A DNA stretch of 64,000 bases from Bacillus sp. RO1 (GTDB lineage Bacteria > Bacillota > Bacilli > Bacillales > Bacillaceae_I), in NCBI RefSeq assembly GCF_012524115.1, contig NZ_JAAZWB010000085.1:1-64000 (forward strand). The letters run 5' to 3'. Shown in pieces: positions 8,249 to 17,493 of the stretch. Numbering within the stretch: position 1 is the first letter of the stretch; every line of letters begins with the position of its first letter. A program made the position numbers and the translations under genes. The notes under the pieces are model-generated. The model saw only the letters and a list, made by a program, of their open reading frames with translations. It was not told the origin of the DNA and searched no databases.

Positions 8249-9097
8249 TTGAAAAACAAGACAGTCATCATTACAGGTGCTTCCGGAGGCTTCGGAAAAA
8301 CATTTACAAAAGCTTTTCTAGAAGTGGGATATCATGTAGTTGCAACGATCAGGGATGAAGCGAAAAAATCCACCTTATTGGAGGGATTGACTCCAAAGGA
8401 TGCGGGCAATCTGACTTTTGCTTTATTGGATGTAACAGATGAAGAATCCGTTAATAATTTCGGTATCATTGTTCAGGGTCTAGACCGTGTGGATGTGCTA
8501 ATCAATAATGCTGGTTTTGCTGTAGCTGGTTTTGCTGAAGAGTTGAGTATGGAGGAGTATCAGTTCCAGTTGGAAACCAACCTTTTAGGAGTAATGAGAG
8601 TAACAAATCATGTGCTACCGAAGATGCGCAAGGAAGGCAACGGCAGAATTATCAATATTAGCTCCATCAGCGGCTTAATTGGCTTCCCCGGCCTTTCCCC
8701 TTATGTTTCCTCTAAATATGCTTTAGAAGGGTACAGTGAGAGTCTCAGACTGGAGGTGAAACAGTTCGGTATAGACGTGGTCCTTGTGGAACCAGGCTCG
8801 TTCCAAACGAATATTTGGTCTTCCGGCACCCATATGTCATCCAAAGCTGGAAACTCCAATTCCCCATACCTTGAATTGTTTACGGGGATGAATAACAGAC
8901 TTCAAAAAGATCGAGAAAAGTATGGGGACCCTGTTGAAGTTGCTAACCTGGTGTTGAAGATAGCCGACATGAAAAAAACTCCCACACTCCGTTATACCGT
9001 CGGAAAGGGTGTAAGGGTCTCTCTACTTGCCAAGCGTCTATTGCCATGGAGAGTATGGGAAAAGATTGTATTAAGCCAATTAAGGAATAAAGACTAA
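8249..9097 (+). CDS. Short-chain dehydrogenase/reductase (SDR)
   Basis: 282 residues, classical SDR. TGASGGFG (10-16) binds the cofactor, NNAG is at 86-89, and the Ser139/Tyr152/Lys156 catalytic set is present. The Arg in ATIRDE after strand 2 suggests NADP(H). The C-terminal 80 residues form the variable substrate lid. Substrate is unknown. The start is TTG with GGGAGG. No operon partners. Confidence 0.88.
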   Translation: MKNKTVIITGASGGFGKTFTKAFLEVGYHVVATIRDEAKKSTLLEGLTPKDAGNLTFALLDVTDEESVNNFGIIVQGLDRVDVLINNAGFAVAGFAEELSMEEYQFQLETNLLGVMRVTNHVLPKMRKEGNGRIINISSISGLIGFPGLSPYVSSKYALEGYSESLRLEVKQFGIDVVLVEPGSFQTNIWSSGTHMSSKAGNSNSPYLELFTGMNNRLQKDREKYGDPVEVANLVLKIADMKKTPTLRYTVGKGVRVSLLAKRLLPWRVWEKIVLSQLRNKD

Positions 9098-9172
9098 ATA
9101 GAAGGGTGACAACTCTCCATTCCTTTTTACATTACATATAGTACTGTACCGATGAAAAATGGAGGGTTCGTC

Positions 9173-9568
9173 ATGTATTTTTATCAAACCCCTTTCCACC
9201 GCCCTGTTTATTATCCAAGAAATGTTTATTTTCCTGTTTACACACATACAATGCCAAGACCATATATGCGGGTCTACCCCGAAGTGGATCCGACTGTTTT
9301 TACTGAATCGGCAGAATCCATGCAGCAATTGATGAAAGAGGCCAGCATCATTTTAAAGAAGCTGTCTGATTCCAAAGAGTTCGCATCGGACGTGATGGCA
9401 GCTGCACAGGAAGGTAACAAAGAAAAAGTTTCTCAACTATTACTGTCAACAGGAGTGCATTCTGGTGTCAAAGTGGACTTTAACCCAGATGGCATTAATT
9501 TGAATATGACGTCTGAAATTCAAGGAAAAGATTGCTGCCACTTGACCATCTCCTTAAGATGGGGATGA
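9173..9568 (+). CDS. Probable spore coat/sporulation protein, YuzC-like
   Basis: About 131 residues from ATG 9173 (GGAGGG at 6-7 nt; the ATG at 9152 has none). The N-terminus is very rich in Tyr, Pro, His and Arg (FYQTPFHRPVYYPRNVYF), typical of Bacillus coat proteins; the rest is a helical segment plus a small beta-rich end with a Cys pair (DCCHLT). I associate it with YuzC of the B. subtilis coat on composition, not on a confirmed match. Confidence 0.55.
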   Translation: MYFYQTPFHRPVYYPRNVYFPVYTHTMPRPYMRVYPEVDPTVFTESAESMQQLMKEASIILKKLSDSKEFASDVMAAAQEGNKEKVSQLLLSTGVHSGVKVDFNPDGINLNMTSEIQGKDCCHLTISLRWG

Positions 9569-9570
9569 CA

Positions 9571-9604
9571 AAAAGGATTACAGGGTCGCCTGTAATCCTT
9601 TTTG
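9571..9604 (+). terminator. Terminator of the YuzC-like gene
   Basis: Stem AAAGGATTACAGG/CCTGTAATCCTTT with a following T run; it is symmetrical enough to act on the minus-strand GH16 gene too. Confidence 0.88.
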
Positions 9605-9614
9605 TTGTTATGGA

Positions 9615-12569
9615 TTATTCCGTTACGTCATCTGTTCCTTCAAGTTGTTCTAGGAAGGCTCTCGCGCCTTGTGCTTCTAGTTTAACATCACGAAAATCGA
9701 CGTGATGTTTTTTCTTAGAAACACCTTCCATGTTACCTAGCAAGAACTTAAGACCAAGTTGCGCATCTTCTGGTTGGTTCCACTCGAATTGATGGTTTTG
9801 CGGTTTTGGACCAATCATCACTATATCCTCAAAAAATCTGTGATAGGATGGAGCTCCATTGTCTACTACCACTTCCATATTTCTAGGATGATTTGATCTT
9901 GTTTCCACTTGAAGTTCATATGTTCTGCCACCTGAAAGCTCAAGATTCTCTTGGAAGAACATGATATCCCAAGGGTTAGTACCTAGGTTTTCTACAGTAA
10001 CAGTAGCATGTTCGTCCTTCGCTATCACGTTCGCTTTAGATGAATTGTCATCATGCTCTCCTTGCACATGCAGATGCCAGTTTTCTATGCTATTAGTAAG
10101 ATCGCCATTTTTAAGTGGGAATAGCTTCTCTCTTTCTCCTGCTACTTCTACTTTTACATTATCGATGACTACATGGTGCTCTTCATCTGTAATTTCGTTA
10201 CCTGTTACGTTTCCTAGCAAATATTTAAGACCAAGTTGCTTATCCTCGTTAAGTGTTACTTCATAAGTGTAAGTAGTTGGCTCTGGATTAAGTGAAATCA
10301 GCTCTGACAAAGAACGGTTATACGAACTGTCCTCTAACACAACTTCCATATTACGCTCTAAAGTGGAAGAAGCTTCAAAGGAAACCAGATACGTGTTTTC
10401 GCCCTTCATCTGCAGGCCTTCTTGCATGAAGATGACATCCCATGGGTTCCATCCTACATTTTTAACGGTTGTTACTGCTTTTCCATCTACCACTTCAAAG
10501 CTAGCGTCAGAAGGTCCATCATAAATTCCTTGGACATGGTTATTCCAATGCTCAAGACCGAAGTTGAACTTCCCATTTTTTAACGGGAAAATCTCTTCAA
10601 AGGACAAAACTTCTGCACGCAGTTTCTTCGCAAACATAGATACATTATCTAATGTTATGGACCCTGCATTTCCACCTAATAGAAACACTAGTTTTGCTTC
10701 TGAGTCATCTGCATTTTGAGGTTGGAAGCTAAACGTTCTGTTCTCTCCCGTTGTAGAAAGGGAAATCGTCTCCCAGCCAGAATAATTTATACTGCCATCA
10801 TTACTTACAACAGCAACCTGGATATCTCTTCCTTCTAAGGCACTTGCATCAAAGGAAAGTGTGTACTCATTGTTGCTCTTGATGGAAATACCTTTTTGAA
10901 CGAGTTGAACAGAATCAGGTGCTCCGTCTTCTTTTACATCCACCTTTAATGCTCTTGTATCTTCTTCAACATATGCTTGTGCATCTGCTCCATTTAAGAT
11001 AAGATTCCAATATGTCATTCGATCCATTCGACCCTGGTCAAAGGTCCCATTATAAATATGGTTGCCATTACGTAGCGGTGGCTTCGCTGCGTCTTCGTTG
11101 TATGGATCGATGGCTTCTATTTCTTCGACTTTCACATTTCCAATCCAAACAGAATTCGTATTTAAGCCCATATTGAATTCCAGACGTGCTTTTGCATCTG
11201 ACTCTGCTTGCATCAGATACGTGTATTCATAGCTTTTTAGTTCAGGAGTTAAGGCTACCTCATAATTTGGTGAATAGAGTGACCATCCACGCGCTTCTCC
11301 GCCGCTAACTTTAAGATTCATATTCCTGTTAGAAGCAGCTTTCGCATCAAAGCTAATTTTGTATGTTCTCCCTACTCCTGCAGGTACATGCTGAATCAAC
11401 TGAATGGAATGCGGTTGTGAACCGGCTTGACCTATATCAATCTTTGCAAATCCATCTTCCACTGAAGCGCTTCCATTTCCACCAAACTGATTTAAATGAA
11501 CAAAGTTCCATTCATCCTCACTGAACGTTTCCGTTCCATCCTTGATTTCTGTAAACCCATTGTTGAAAGTAGTGTCATAGATATAATTACCATTCACAGG
11601 TTCCTTGGATCCTTCCGGTAGCTCTTCTTTTTCAAAAACGGGCTCGACAGGCTCACGATATTGATCTTCGTCCAATTCATATACCTTTACATAATCCACT
11701 TCCATCTGTCCTGGGAATTCGGTGGAATCATCTGGACCTCCACCATACCAGCCTCCGATTGCCAGGTTAAGAATTAGATAAAACTCCTGATCAAAAGGTG
11801 CGGGGTAGGCGTATTTTGTGCCATTTTCAGTGTTAAAGCTTGTCCAGTTATTAAGCGTTTGAAAAAGCTTACCATTAACATACCATCTAATTTCTCCAGG
11901 TTCCCATTCTACAGAATAGACATTGTATCTTGTGATGTCCGCACCTTCTCCAAAATGGTAATCTTTTGCGGTATACGTATTATTAGGCCACTGGCTACCA
12001 TAATGGATGGCGCCACCTACTGTGTGCACGTCTCCACCAGCTGCCTCCATGATGTCAATTTCACCAGATGCCGCCCAGCCTCCGTACTTGTCTTCTTCTG
12101 GCATCATCCAGAAAGCAGGCCAATAGCCTTGTCCGGCTGGTAGTTTGATCTTCGCTTCAAACTTTCCATACTTCTGGTTGAACTTCCCCTTTGTATGGAT
12201 TTTGCCGGAAGTATAGTCGTATGTTCCATGCTCATCCGAAGCAGCTTCCCTTTTTCCAGTTAGAACGAGATTTCCACCCTTGACTGATACATTATCTTCT
12301 TGATAATACTGAAGCTCCTCATTACCCCAGCCACGAACATAGCTACCGTCTGGCTGAACAAAGCCATTTCCTGTATCATAGGACCATTTGGTTTGATCCA
12401 ATTCAGCCCCATCAAAATTATCTTCCCATACCAGCTGCCAATCTTTTTCTCCATCTGTCATCGTTTGACTGTTCTCTCCTTTCCCTACAGCATCATTGGA
12501 ATAGACGTGAGAGTACCCCGTTGTCAGTAAGCATGCTGCTAACATGACCGTGAATCCTTTTTTTAACAC
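9615..12569 (-). CDS. Secreted GH16 endo-beta-1,3-glucanase with four C-terminal carbohydrate-binding modules
   Basis: 984 residues. A Sec signal peptide (1 to about 24) precedes a GH16 laminarinase-type domain at about 43-298 with the catalytic motif GEIDIMEAAG (nucleophile Glu170, Asp172, acid/base Glu175). Four repeated beta-sandwich modules follow, at roughly 327-483, 502-646, 665-815 and 825-972, each opening with an NG-[IN/K]-aromatic pattern and resembling CBM4/9-type modules. No cell-wall anchor is visible, so it is released or held by its CBMs. It should cleave beta-1,3- or mixed-linkage glucan outside the cell. It is last in the locus: GTG start, GGAGG at 7 nt, about 70 bp after GH30. 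Confidence 0.93.
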   Translation of the reverse strand: MLKKGFTVMLAACLLTTGYSHVYSNDAVGKGENSQTMTDGEKDWQLVWEDNFDGAELDQTKWSYDTGNGFVQPDGSYVRGWGNEELQYYQEDNVSVKGGNLVLTGKREAASDEHGTYDYTSGKIHTKGKFNQKYGKFEAKIKLPAGQGYWPAFWMMPEEDKYGGWAASGEIDIMEAAGGDVHTVGGAIHYGSQWPNNTYTAKDYHFGEGADITRYNVYSVEWEPGEIRWYVNGKLFQTLNNWTSFNTENGTKYAYPAPFDQEFYLILNLAIGGWYGGGPDDSTEFPGQMEVDYVKVYELDEDQYREPVEPVFEKEELPEGSKEPVNGNYIYDTTFNNGFTEIKDGTETFSEDEWNFVHLNQFGGNGSASVEDGFAKIDIGQAGSQPHSIQLIQHVPAGVGRTYKISFDAKAASNRNMNLKVSGGEARGWSLYSPNYEVALTPELKSYEYTYLMQAESDAKARLEFNMGLNTNSVWIGNVKVEEIEAIDPYNEDAAKPPLRNGNHIYNGTFDQGRMDRMTYWNLILNGADAQAYVEEDTRALKVDVKEDGAPDSVQLVQKGISIKSNNEYTLSFDASALEGRDIQVAVVSNDGSINYSGWETISLSTTGENRTFSFQPQNADDSEAKLVFLLGGNAGSITLDNVSMFAKKLRAEVLSFEEIFPLKNGKFNFGLEHWNNHVQGIYDGPSDASFEVVDGKAVTTVKNVGWNPWDVIFMQEGLQMKGENTYLVSFEASSTLERNMEVVLEDSSYNRSLSELISLNPEPTTYTYEVTLNEDKQLGLKYLLGNVTGNEITDEEHHVVIDNVKVEVAGEREKLFPLKNGDLTNSIENWHLHVQGEHDDNSSKANVIAKDEHATVTVENLGTNPWDIMFFQENLELSGGRTYELQVETRSNHPRNMEVVVDNGAPSYHRFFEDIVMIGPKPQNHQFEWNQPEDAQLGLKFLLGNMEGVSKKKHHVDFRDVKLEAQGARAFLEQLEGTDDVTE

Positions 12570-12636
12570 ATTTTTTCCTCCTTCACCCTTTTGTGTTTTC
12601 CTTCCTTAAAGTTAGCCCATCACCCCCTTAAAATAA

Positions 12637-13974
12637 TTAGTTGAATACAACAGTTGTAATAGATCTTGCAGGAATGGCCAGTTCCATTACATTCCCTTCA
12701 AGCTCAATAGAAGTCTCTTTAGCCGCTTCTGTTTCATTTAAAAGAACGACTGCAATGCTTTCATCTTCATTTCTGAATGCCACAAGTGAAATGTCTGAAA
12801 GCTCTGTTTCATGAGCAATTCTCATTGCACCAGGCTTGATGAACTTACTAAAATGACCAATATAATAGTAAGAACTGTTGAAATGGACTTCATCTTTTTC
12901 TGTGTCCGCAATGATTGGCGCATCGCAGTAATTTCCTACATGATTTGGCCCGCCTTGCATATCAAGCAAAAGGTTCCAGTCGATAAATCCTTCTAGCCAG
13001 TTGTTCATGTCCCCGATGATGTTTCTAGCATAGCGTTCTCCTGTATGCCATGCACCAAGCTTCACTCCACCTTCAATACAACCTTCTGTGAATAATAAAT
13101 GCTTATCTGGGAATGCCTCATGTACTTTTGATAGATTCTCAAACTCTTCTGATACATACCAGTGGTTGCCTGTTCCCCATACATATTTAGCCGCTTCAGG
13201 ATCGGATAATACAGTTGTAGCTCTCTCGACAATTACATCTCGATTATGGTCCCAGATGATGATTTTTTTATCGCCAAGACCGTTCTTTTCCATAATTGGA
13301 CCTAAGAAGTTTTTCACAAAATCTCGTTCTTCCTCTGCTGTATATATACAAGAATCCCATACCTGTGTCGCTTCCGGTTCGTTTTGCACGGAAATTCCCC
13401 AAATCGGCACCCCTTCCGCTTCCATTGCCTTGATATATTTCACATAATAATTGGCCCATGCTTCTCTGTACTTTTCTATTAACTTGCCACCATGATTCAT
13501 TTCACCATTTGTTTTCATCCATGCAGGCGGACTCCAAGGCGATGCTAGAATAGTCAACGTTTCAGCCGCTTCGGACTCTGCTGCTTTTATAAATGGAAGA
13601 ACGTACTTTTGTTCGCGCTCAATGTTAAAGGACTCAAGGCTCACATCTCCATCTTCCACGTATGTATAGTTCCCTAGCGCAAAATCACTGCTGTGGATTG
13701 CAGTCCGACCAAGGTTATATCCTAGTCCTGTTTCTTTATTAAAATAGGCGTTAATAATCGCATCTTTGTTGGCTTCTGACAGCTGTGACCAATTAAAAGC
13801 AGCCGCTTCCGTAAAAGCTCCGCCGAAACCTAACCACTCTTGATGTTGTTTTTCAGGAAAAAGCTTTACCGAGGTGCCGTTATTGTCTTCTTTCTGCTTC
13901 CAAGCAACCTCACTTATTTCGTCCCAAGGTCTTTCTCCATCTTGCTTCGTTTGAATGACTGTTACATTTTTCAT
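12637..13974 (-). CDS. GH30-family glycosidase, cytoplasmic
   Basis: 445 residues, a (beta/alpha)8 barrel with beta-sandwich, GH30 type (old name glucosylceramidase family). The acid/base is Glu199 in SVQNEPE and the nucleophile Glu297 in LFTEGC; SPWSPPAWMKTNG is also typical. Bacterial relatives cleave beta-1,6-glucan or beta-glucosides. There is no signal peptide, so it acts on imported oligosaccharides. Its place between GH1 and GH16 suggests removal of beta-1,6 branches from laminarin-like glucan; that substrate is inferred. The start is ATG with GGAGG. Confidence 0.9.
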   Translation of the reverse strand: MKNVTVIQTKQDGERPWDEISEVAWKQKEDNNGTSVKLFPEKQHQEWLGFGGAFTEAAAFNWSQLSEANKDAIINAYFNKETGLGYNLGRTAIHSSDFALGNYTYVEDGDVSLESFNIEREQKYVLPFIKAAESEAAETLTILASPWSPPAWMKTNGEMNHGGKLIEKYREAWANYYVKYIKAMEAEGVPIWGISVQNEPEATQVWDSCIYTAEEERDFVKNFLGPIMEKNGLGDKKIIIWDHNRDVIVERATTVLSDPEAAKYVWGTGNHWYVSEEFENLSKVHEAFPDKHLLFTEGCIEGGVKLGAWHTGERYARNIIGDMNNWLEGFIDWNLLLDMQGGPNHVGNYCDAPIIADTEKDEVHFNSSYYYIGHFSKFIKPGAMRIAHETELSDISLVAFRNEDESIAVVLLNETEAAKETSIELEGNVMELAIPARSITTVVFN

Positions 13975-13989
13975 AAAATGACCTCCATT

Positions 13990-14100
13990 TATTAAGTTCG
14001 TGCCAAAATGGGGGAAGTTGATGCCAAATCAGCCCGATTTCGTGCCAAAACCACACGAGTTGATGCCAAAATCCCCCGAGTTCGTGCCAAAACCAATTCT
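13990..14100. repeat. Five-unit 21-bp tandem repeat
   Basis: Five units built on TTSRTGCCAAAA-N9 lie between GH30 and GH1, with strict 21-bp spacing. Units alternate TTCGTGCCAAA and TTGATGCCAAA versions (42-bp higher-order period). On the minus strand the repeat happens to be open and would encode FWHELxx heptads. It sits just upstream of the GH30 ribosome site, so it lies in the leader of that message. Confidence 0.88.
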
Positions 14101-14105
14101 CTTTC

Positions 14106-14132
14106 AAAAAAAACCACTCAATCCTGAGTGGT
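14106..14132 (-). terminator. Terminator after GH1
   Basis: On the minus strand AACCACTCA...TGAGTGGTT is followed by a T run, immediately after the GH1 stop codon. It would separate the GH30-GH16 pair from the upstream importer-GH1 genes, or attenuate read-through. Confidence 0.85.
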
Positions 14133-15463
14133 TATATACTTCTTGAACTAATAATCTCCTGATATCTCTTAGCACTATCTTTCAAAATTCTTTCCTGCGT
14201 TTCAAAGTCCACATATACCATGCCGAATCGCTTATCATAGCCAAACGCCCATTCAAAGTTATCAAATAAAGACCATAGGAAATATCCTGCGATGTTCATT
14301 CCTTCTTCATTCAACTCAGCAACAGCTGTAATATGCTTCTCAACATAGTCTTTACGCTCATGGTCATGTACACAACCATCTACCACTACATCGTCATAAG
14401 CCGCACCATTTTCAGTGATGTAGATTGGTAGGTCTGTATAGTTCTCTCGAAGTCCTCTAATCAATTCCTTGAACTCCTTTGGAGAGATATCCCAGCCCAT
14501 TCCAGTTTTCGGGTAATCCGAATATGCACCTTTATTTAGCATTGGTGAACTAGCATCAAACTCAACCAATGATCTTGCGTAATAATTGATTCCGAAGAAA
14601 TCACATGGAGTTGAAATCGATTCCAAATCTCCTTCTTGAATGAAATCAAAGTTATGAATCAACTTGGAAAACAGGTTAATCATATCCATTGGATAAGATC
14701 CTTTGAAAATTGGATCAAGGAACCAACGGTTAGCATAGCCATCTGAATTGTTTCTTGCAATCTGGTCATTGATGGAATCTGTTGGAGCATAAGAAGGTGC
14801 CAGGTTAAGTGTAATTCCAATCGGTGTAGAAGATCCGAATTTACCTTTTAACAATTTAACCGCTTCACCATGTGAAAGTAGGATATGGTGTGCTGCTTTT
14901 ACTCCTTCTTCAAGGTTTGTATGTCCAGGAGCATGATGGCCAAGGTGGTAGCTCAAGAAACTAGCACACCATGGTTCATTGTGCGTAATCCAAGAGTAAA
15001 CTAGGTCATCTAACTCTTCATAGCACTTCTCTGCAAATTCTAGGAACCATGAAACTGACTCGCGGTTTATCCATCCACCTTGCTCATGCGCCCACATCGG
15101 AAGGTCCCAGTGGTATAACGTAACCATTGGCTTAATACCTGCATCCAATAAGCCGTTAATTAACTTTTTATAAAAGTCCATACCTTCTTGGTTATAGACA
15201 CCTTGTTGTGGGAATATTCTTGGCCAAGCGATAGATAGACGATAGGAATCTACACCAAGGCTTTTAATGATATTGATGTCTTCTTCATAACGGTGGTAGT
15301 GGTCACAAGCAACATCTCCTGTGTCTCCATTCCACACCTTACCTGGTGTTCTTGAAAAAGTATCCCAGATGGATGGAGTACGACCTCCTTCATCATGTGC
15401 TCCTTCTATTTGATAGGAGGATGTTGCTGTTCCAAAAATAAAATCCTTTGAAAAATTTAACAT
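14132..15463 (-). CDS. GH1 beta-glucosidase
   Basis: About 443 residues from ATG 15463 (AGAGGTG at 7 nt; an in-frame GTG lies three codons upstream). GH1 landmarks: FIFGTATSSYQIEGA at the N-terminus, acid/base Glu in THNEPWC (about 163) and nucleophile Glu in YITENGAAY (about 351), plus FDNFEWAFGYDKRFG near the end. It should hydrolyse cellobiose- or laminaribiose-like oligosaccharides to glucose in the cytoplasm. The partner importer is an ABC system, not a PTS, which argues for a non-phosphorylated substrate. Confidence 0.93.
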   Translation of the reverse strand: MLNFSKDFIFGTATSSYQIEGAHDEGGRTPSIWDTFSRTPGKVWNGDTGDVACDHYHRYEEDINIIKSLGVDSYRLSIAWPRIFPQQGVYNQEGMDFYKKLINGLLDAGIKPMVTLYHWDLPMWAHEQGGWINRESVSWFLEFAEKCYEELDDLVYSWITHNEPWCASFLSYHLGHHAPGHTNLEEGVKAAHHILLSHGEAVKLLKGKFGSSTPIGITLNLAPSYAPTDSINDQIARNNSDGYANRWFLDPIFKGSYPMDMINLFSKLIHNFDFIQEGDLESISTPCDFFGINYYARSLVEFDASSPMLNKGAYSDYPKTGMGWDISPKEFKELIRGLRENYTDLPIYITENGAAYDDVVVDGCVHDHERKDYVEKHITAVAELNEEGMNIAGYFLWSLFDNFEWAFGYDKRFGMVYVDFETQERILKDSAKRYQEIISSRSI

Positions 15464-15500
15464 GCCGTTCACCTCTTCTATTAATCTAGTTGCTTTTTAT

Positions 15501-16331
15501 TTATTCTTTTACTCCACCTGCGGAAATACTGCTAATGATGTATTTGGATAGGAACAAGAAGGTAATCATGATTGGTACAACAGATATCGCGATACCTAAA
15601 TACATAGAACCTAGATTTTCTGCTACCTTTGATCCTCTCAAGAAGCCCATCATGACAGGTAACGTGTACTTTTCCGGACTGAAAAGAACTACTAGTGGAA
15701 CAATGTAGTTATTCCAAGATCCAATAAAGGTGAAGATACCCATTGTAGCTACTGCCGGCATCATGATAGGTAAGCCTATCGTATGGAAAATTCTTATTTC
15801 ACTTGCTCCATCCATTCTGGCAGCTTCCAATAATGTTGGATGCAGGGTGGAGACAAGAAATTGTCGTAGGAAGAAAACAACGAATGGACTTGCTATAGCC
15901 GGAATGATTAATGGGATATAACTGTCCAATGTACCTAATGTCTTATTTAAGTCATAGAATCCAATTAGACCTAATTGGCCCGGGACCATCATCAAAATTA
16001 ATACAGAAACGAATAGAAAATTTTTACCTTTAAAATTATAAATTGCAAACCCATATGCCGTCAGTGCGGAAAAGTATGAGCTTAATACAGTCACACAAAT
16101 TGCAATAAATACACTGTTACCGAATCCTTGCCAAATATTGACGAAACTTATCAATCTTTCATAGTTTTCCATGATTGCGCTACCTGGTAAAAGAGTGAAC
16201 CCTTTTTGCAAAATTTCTGAATTGGATCTCGTAGCGTTGATAATCATCATATAAAATGGGATAAAGCTAATAATCGCAAGCAATATTAAAAGCCCGTAGA
16301 GGATGCTCTTTACAAAAGTACTTTTATTCAC
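15501..16331 (-). CDS. Carbohydrate ABC transporter permease, MalG type
   Basis: 276 residues, six membrane segments, with the conserved EAA loop EAARMDGASEIRIFHTIGLP that contacts the ATPase. It pairs with the permease encoded upstream to import oligosaccharides. The start is GTG, 13 nt after the previous stop. No ATPase gene is in the locus; in Bacillus the shared ATPase MsmX commonly serves such systems, so that is the probable energiser. Confidence 0.93.
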   Translation of the reverse strand: MNKSTFVKSILYGLLILLAIISFIPFYMMIINATRSNSEILQKGFTLLPGSAIMENYERLISFVNIWQGFGNSVFIAICVTVLSSYFSALTAYGFAIYNFKGKNFLFVSVLILMMVPGQLGLIGFYDLNKTLGTLDSYIPLIIPAIASPFVVFFLRQFLVSTLHPTLLEAARMDGASEIRIFHTIGLPIMMPAVATMGIFTFIGSWNNYIVPLVVLFSPEKYTLPVMMGFLRGSKVAENLGSMYLGIAISVVPIMITFLFLSKYIISSISAGGVKE

Positions 16332-16343
16332 ACTAACTCACTC

Positions 16344-17228
16344 CTAATCCATGCTTTTGCGGTACATAGCTTTAAATGTTGCAAACGAGAAGATTAACGT
16401 AATCAAGAATAATCCGTATGCGACCGCTGCGGCGTATCCATAGTTGTTAAATTTAAATGCCTGGTTGTACATATATAAAACCATTGTGTTTAAGGATCCT
16501 TGCGGTGCACCCATACCGTCTGTTAATAACATCGGCAATTCGAAAATCTGCAAGCCGCCAATTAGAGAAGTGATCATGATATATAACATAATTGGTTTCA
16601 ACAATGGCAATGTAATGTGGAACAATGTTTTCCAACGGTTTGCTCCGTCAATAAGTGCCGCTTCATAGTAATCCTTTGAAATACCTGAAATACCTGCCAT
16701 TAATACGATAAATGTATGACCAAACCACATCCATGCCCCGATTAGAGCAACAGACCATTTTGCTGTAGTAGGATCATTAAGCCAGTTGATTGGCTGAGAG
16801 ATAATTCCTAAATCCATTAATAAATGATTCAATGTTCCATGATGCCAGCCTAATAAAATACCAAACAACAAAGCTACCGATGCGATAGTAATCAAGTTTG
16901 GAAGATAAAGTACAGCACGGAAGAAACCAAGCCCTCTCATCTTCAAGCGGATATCAGAGAACAAAATCGCAAGCCCCAATGCTATCAGCATTTGGAAAAA
17001 GAAGTTAACTCCCCAAATGTACCAAGTGTTAAAGAATGCTTGTAAAAAGTAGCTGTCAGTAAGTAGTCTTGTATAGTTAGCCAATCCAATAACTTCTGGC
17101 ACTCCCATACCGGAGTAGTTTGTAAAACTATAATAGAAGGTTAGTAGTATTGGATAGATGCTAAATATTCCAAAGACGATGAAAAATGGTAGGATGAACA
17201 GATAGCCATAATGATCTTTTTTCTTCAA
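16344..17228 (-). CDS. Carbohydrate ABC transporter permease, MalF type
   Basis: 294 residues, six membrane segments, EAA loop EAALIDGANRWKTLFHITLP. It forms the membrane channel together with the MalG-type subunit. TTG start with AAGGCG upstream. It is separated from the solute-binding protein gene by about 265 bp that contain a hairpin and a dispersed repeat, which probably lets the binding protein be made in excess. Confidence 0.92.
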   Translation of the reverse strand: MKKKDHYGYLFILPFFIVFGIFSIYPILLTFYYSFTNYSGMGVPEVIGLANYTRLLTDSYFLQAFFNTWYIWGVNFFFQMLIALGLAILFSDIRLKMRGLGFFRAVLYLPNLITIASVALLFGILLGWHHGTLNHLLMDLGIISQPINWLNDPTTAKWSVALIGAWMWFGHTFIVLMAGISGISKDYYEAALIDGANRWKTLFHITLPLLKPIMLYIMITSLIGGLQIFELPMLLTDGMGAPQGSLNTMVLYMYNQAFKFNNYGYAAAVAYGLFLITLIFSFATFKAMYRKSMD

Positions 17229-17293
17229 ATTAATCGCCTTCTCTCTTATAACCCTGTTAATAAAATAAATGATGTATTAAATAAATAACCTAG

Positions 17294-17420
17294 CTGTGGA
17301 TTGGAGCACATGGCGAAGACTCCTGCGGGAGACAGCGGTAGGTTGAGACCCCTGAAGCGTTGTGAGGAGGCTCAAGCACACGCCCTCTGGATAAGCGAAG
17401 CCAAGTGCGTAAATCCACAG
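17294..17420 (+). repeat. Dispersed structured repeat, copy 1 (inside sugar-importer operon)
   Basis: Bounded by the perfect inverted arms CTGTGGATT and AATCCACAG, with inner stems including GGTTGAG/GAGGCTCAAG-type pairing and the GAAGACTCCTGCGGGAG block. Same family as copies at 20148, 28317, 40394 (inverted), 40973 and 54012. It lies between the solute-binding protein and permease genes in opposite orientation to them. Confidence 0.9.
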
Positions 17421-17448
17421 CGATGGTTTAACAGAGCCTTCTGTAAAT

Positions 17449-17483
17449 GATGTGATGGGAGCTATTTTAGCTCCCACCACATC
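17449..17483 (-). terminator. Hairpin after the solute-binding protein gene (attenuator or RNA-stabilising)
   Basis: Stem GATGTGRTGGGAGCT against AGCTCCCRYCACATC with a 5-nt loop but no long T run. Such hairpins after binding-protein genes commonly protect the upstream message or cut distal expression. Confidence 0.7.
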
Positions 17484-17493
17484 CCTTGTTGCA

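Noticed and set aside
13910-14107. 65-residue FWHEL/FWHQL repeat ORF
   Set aside because: It spans the 21-bp array and runs into the GH30 gene in another frame. Kept as a finding about the array, not as a gene.
17277-17480. 67-residue ORF between importer genes
   Set aside because: Contained in dispersed repeat copy 1; no coding signal.
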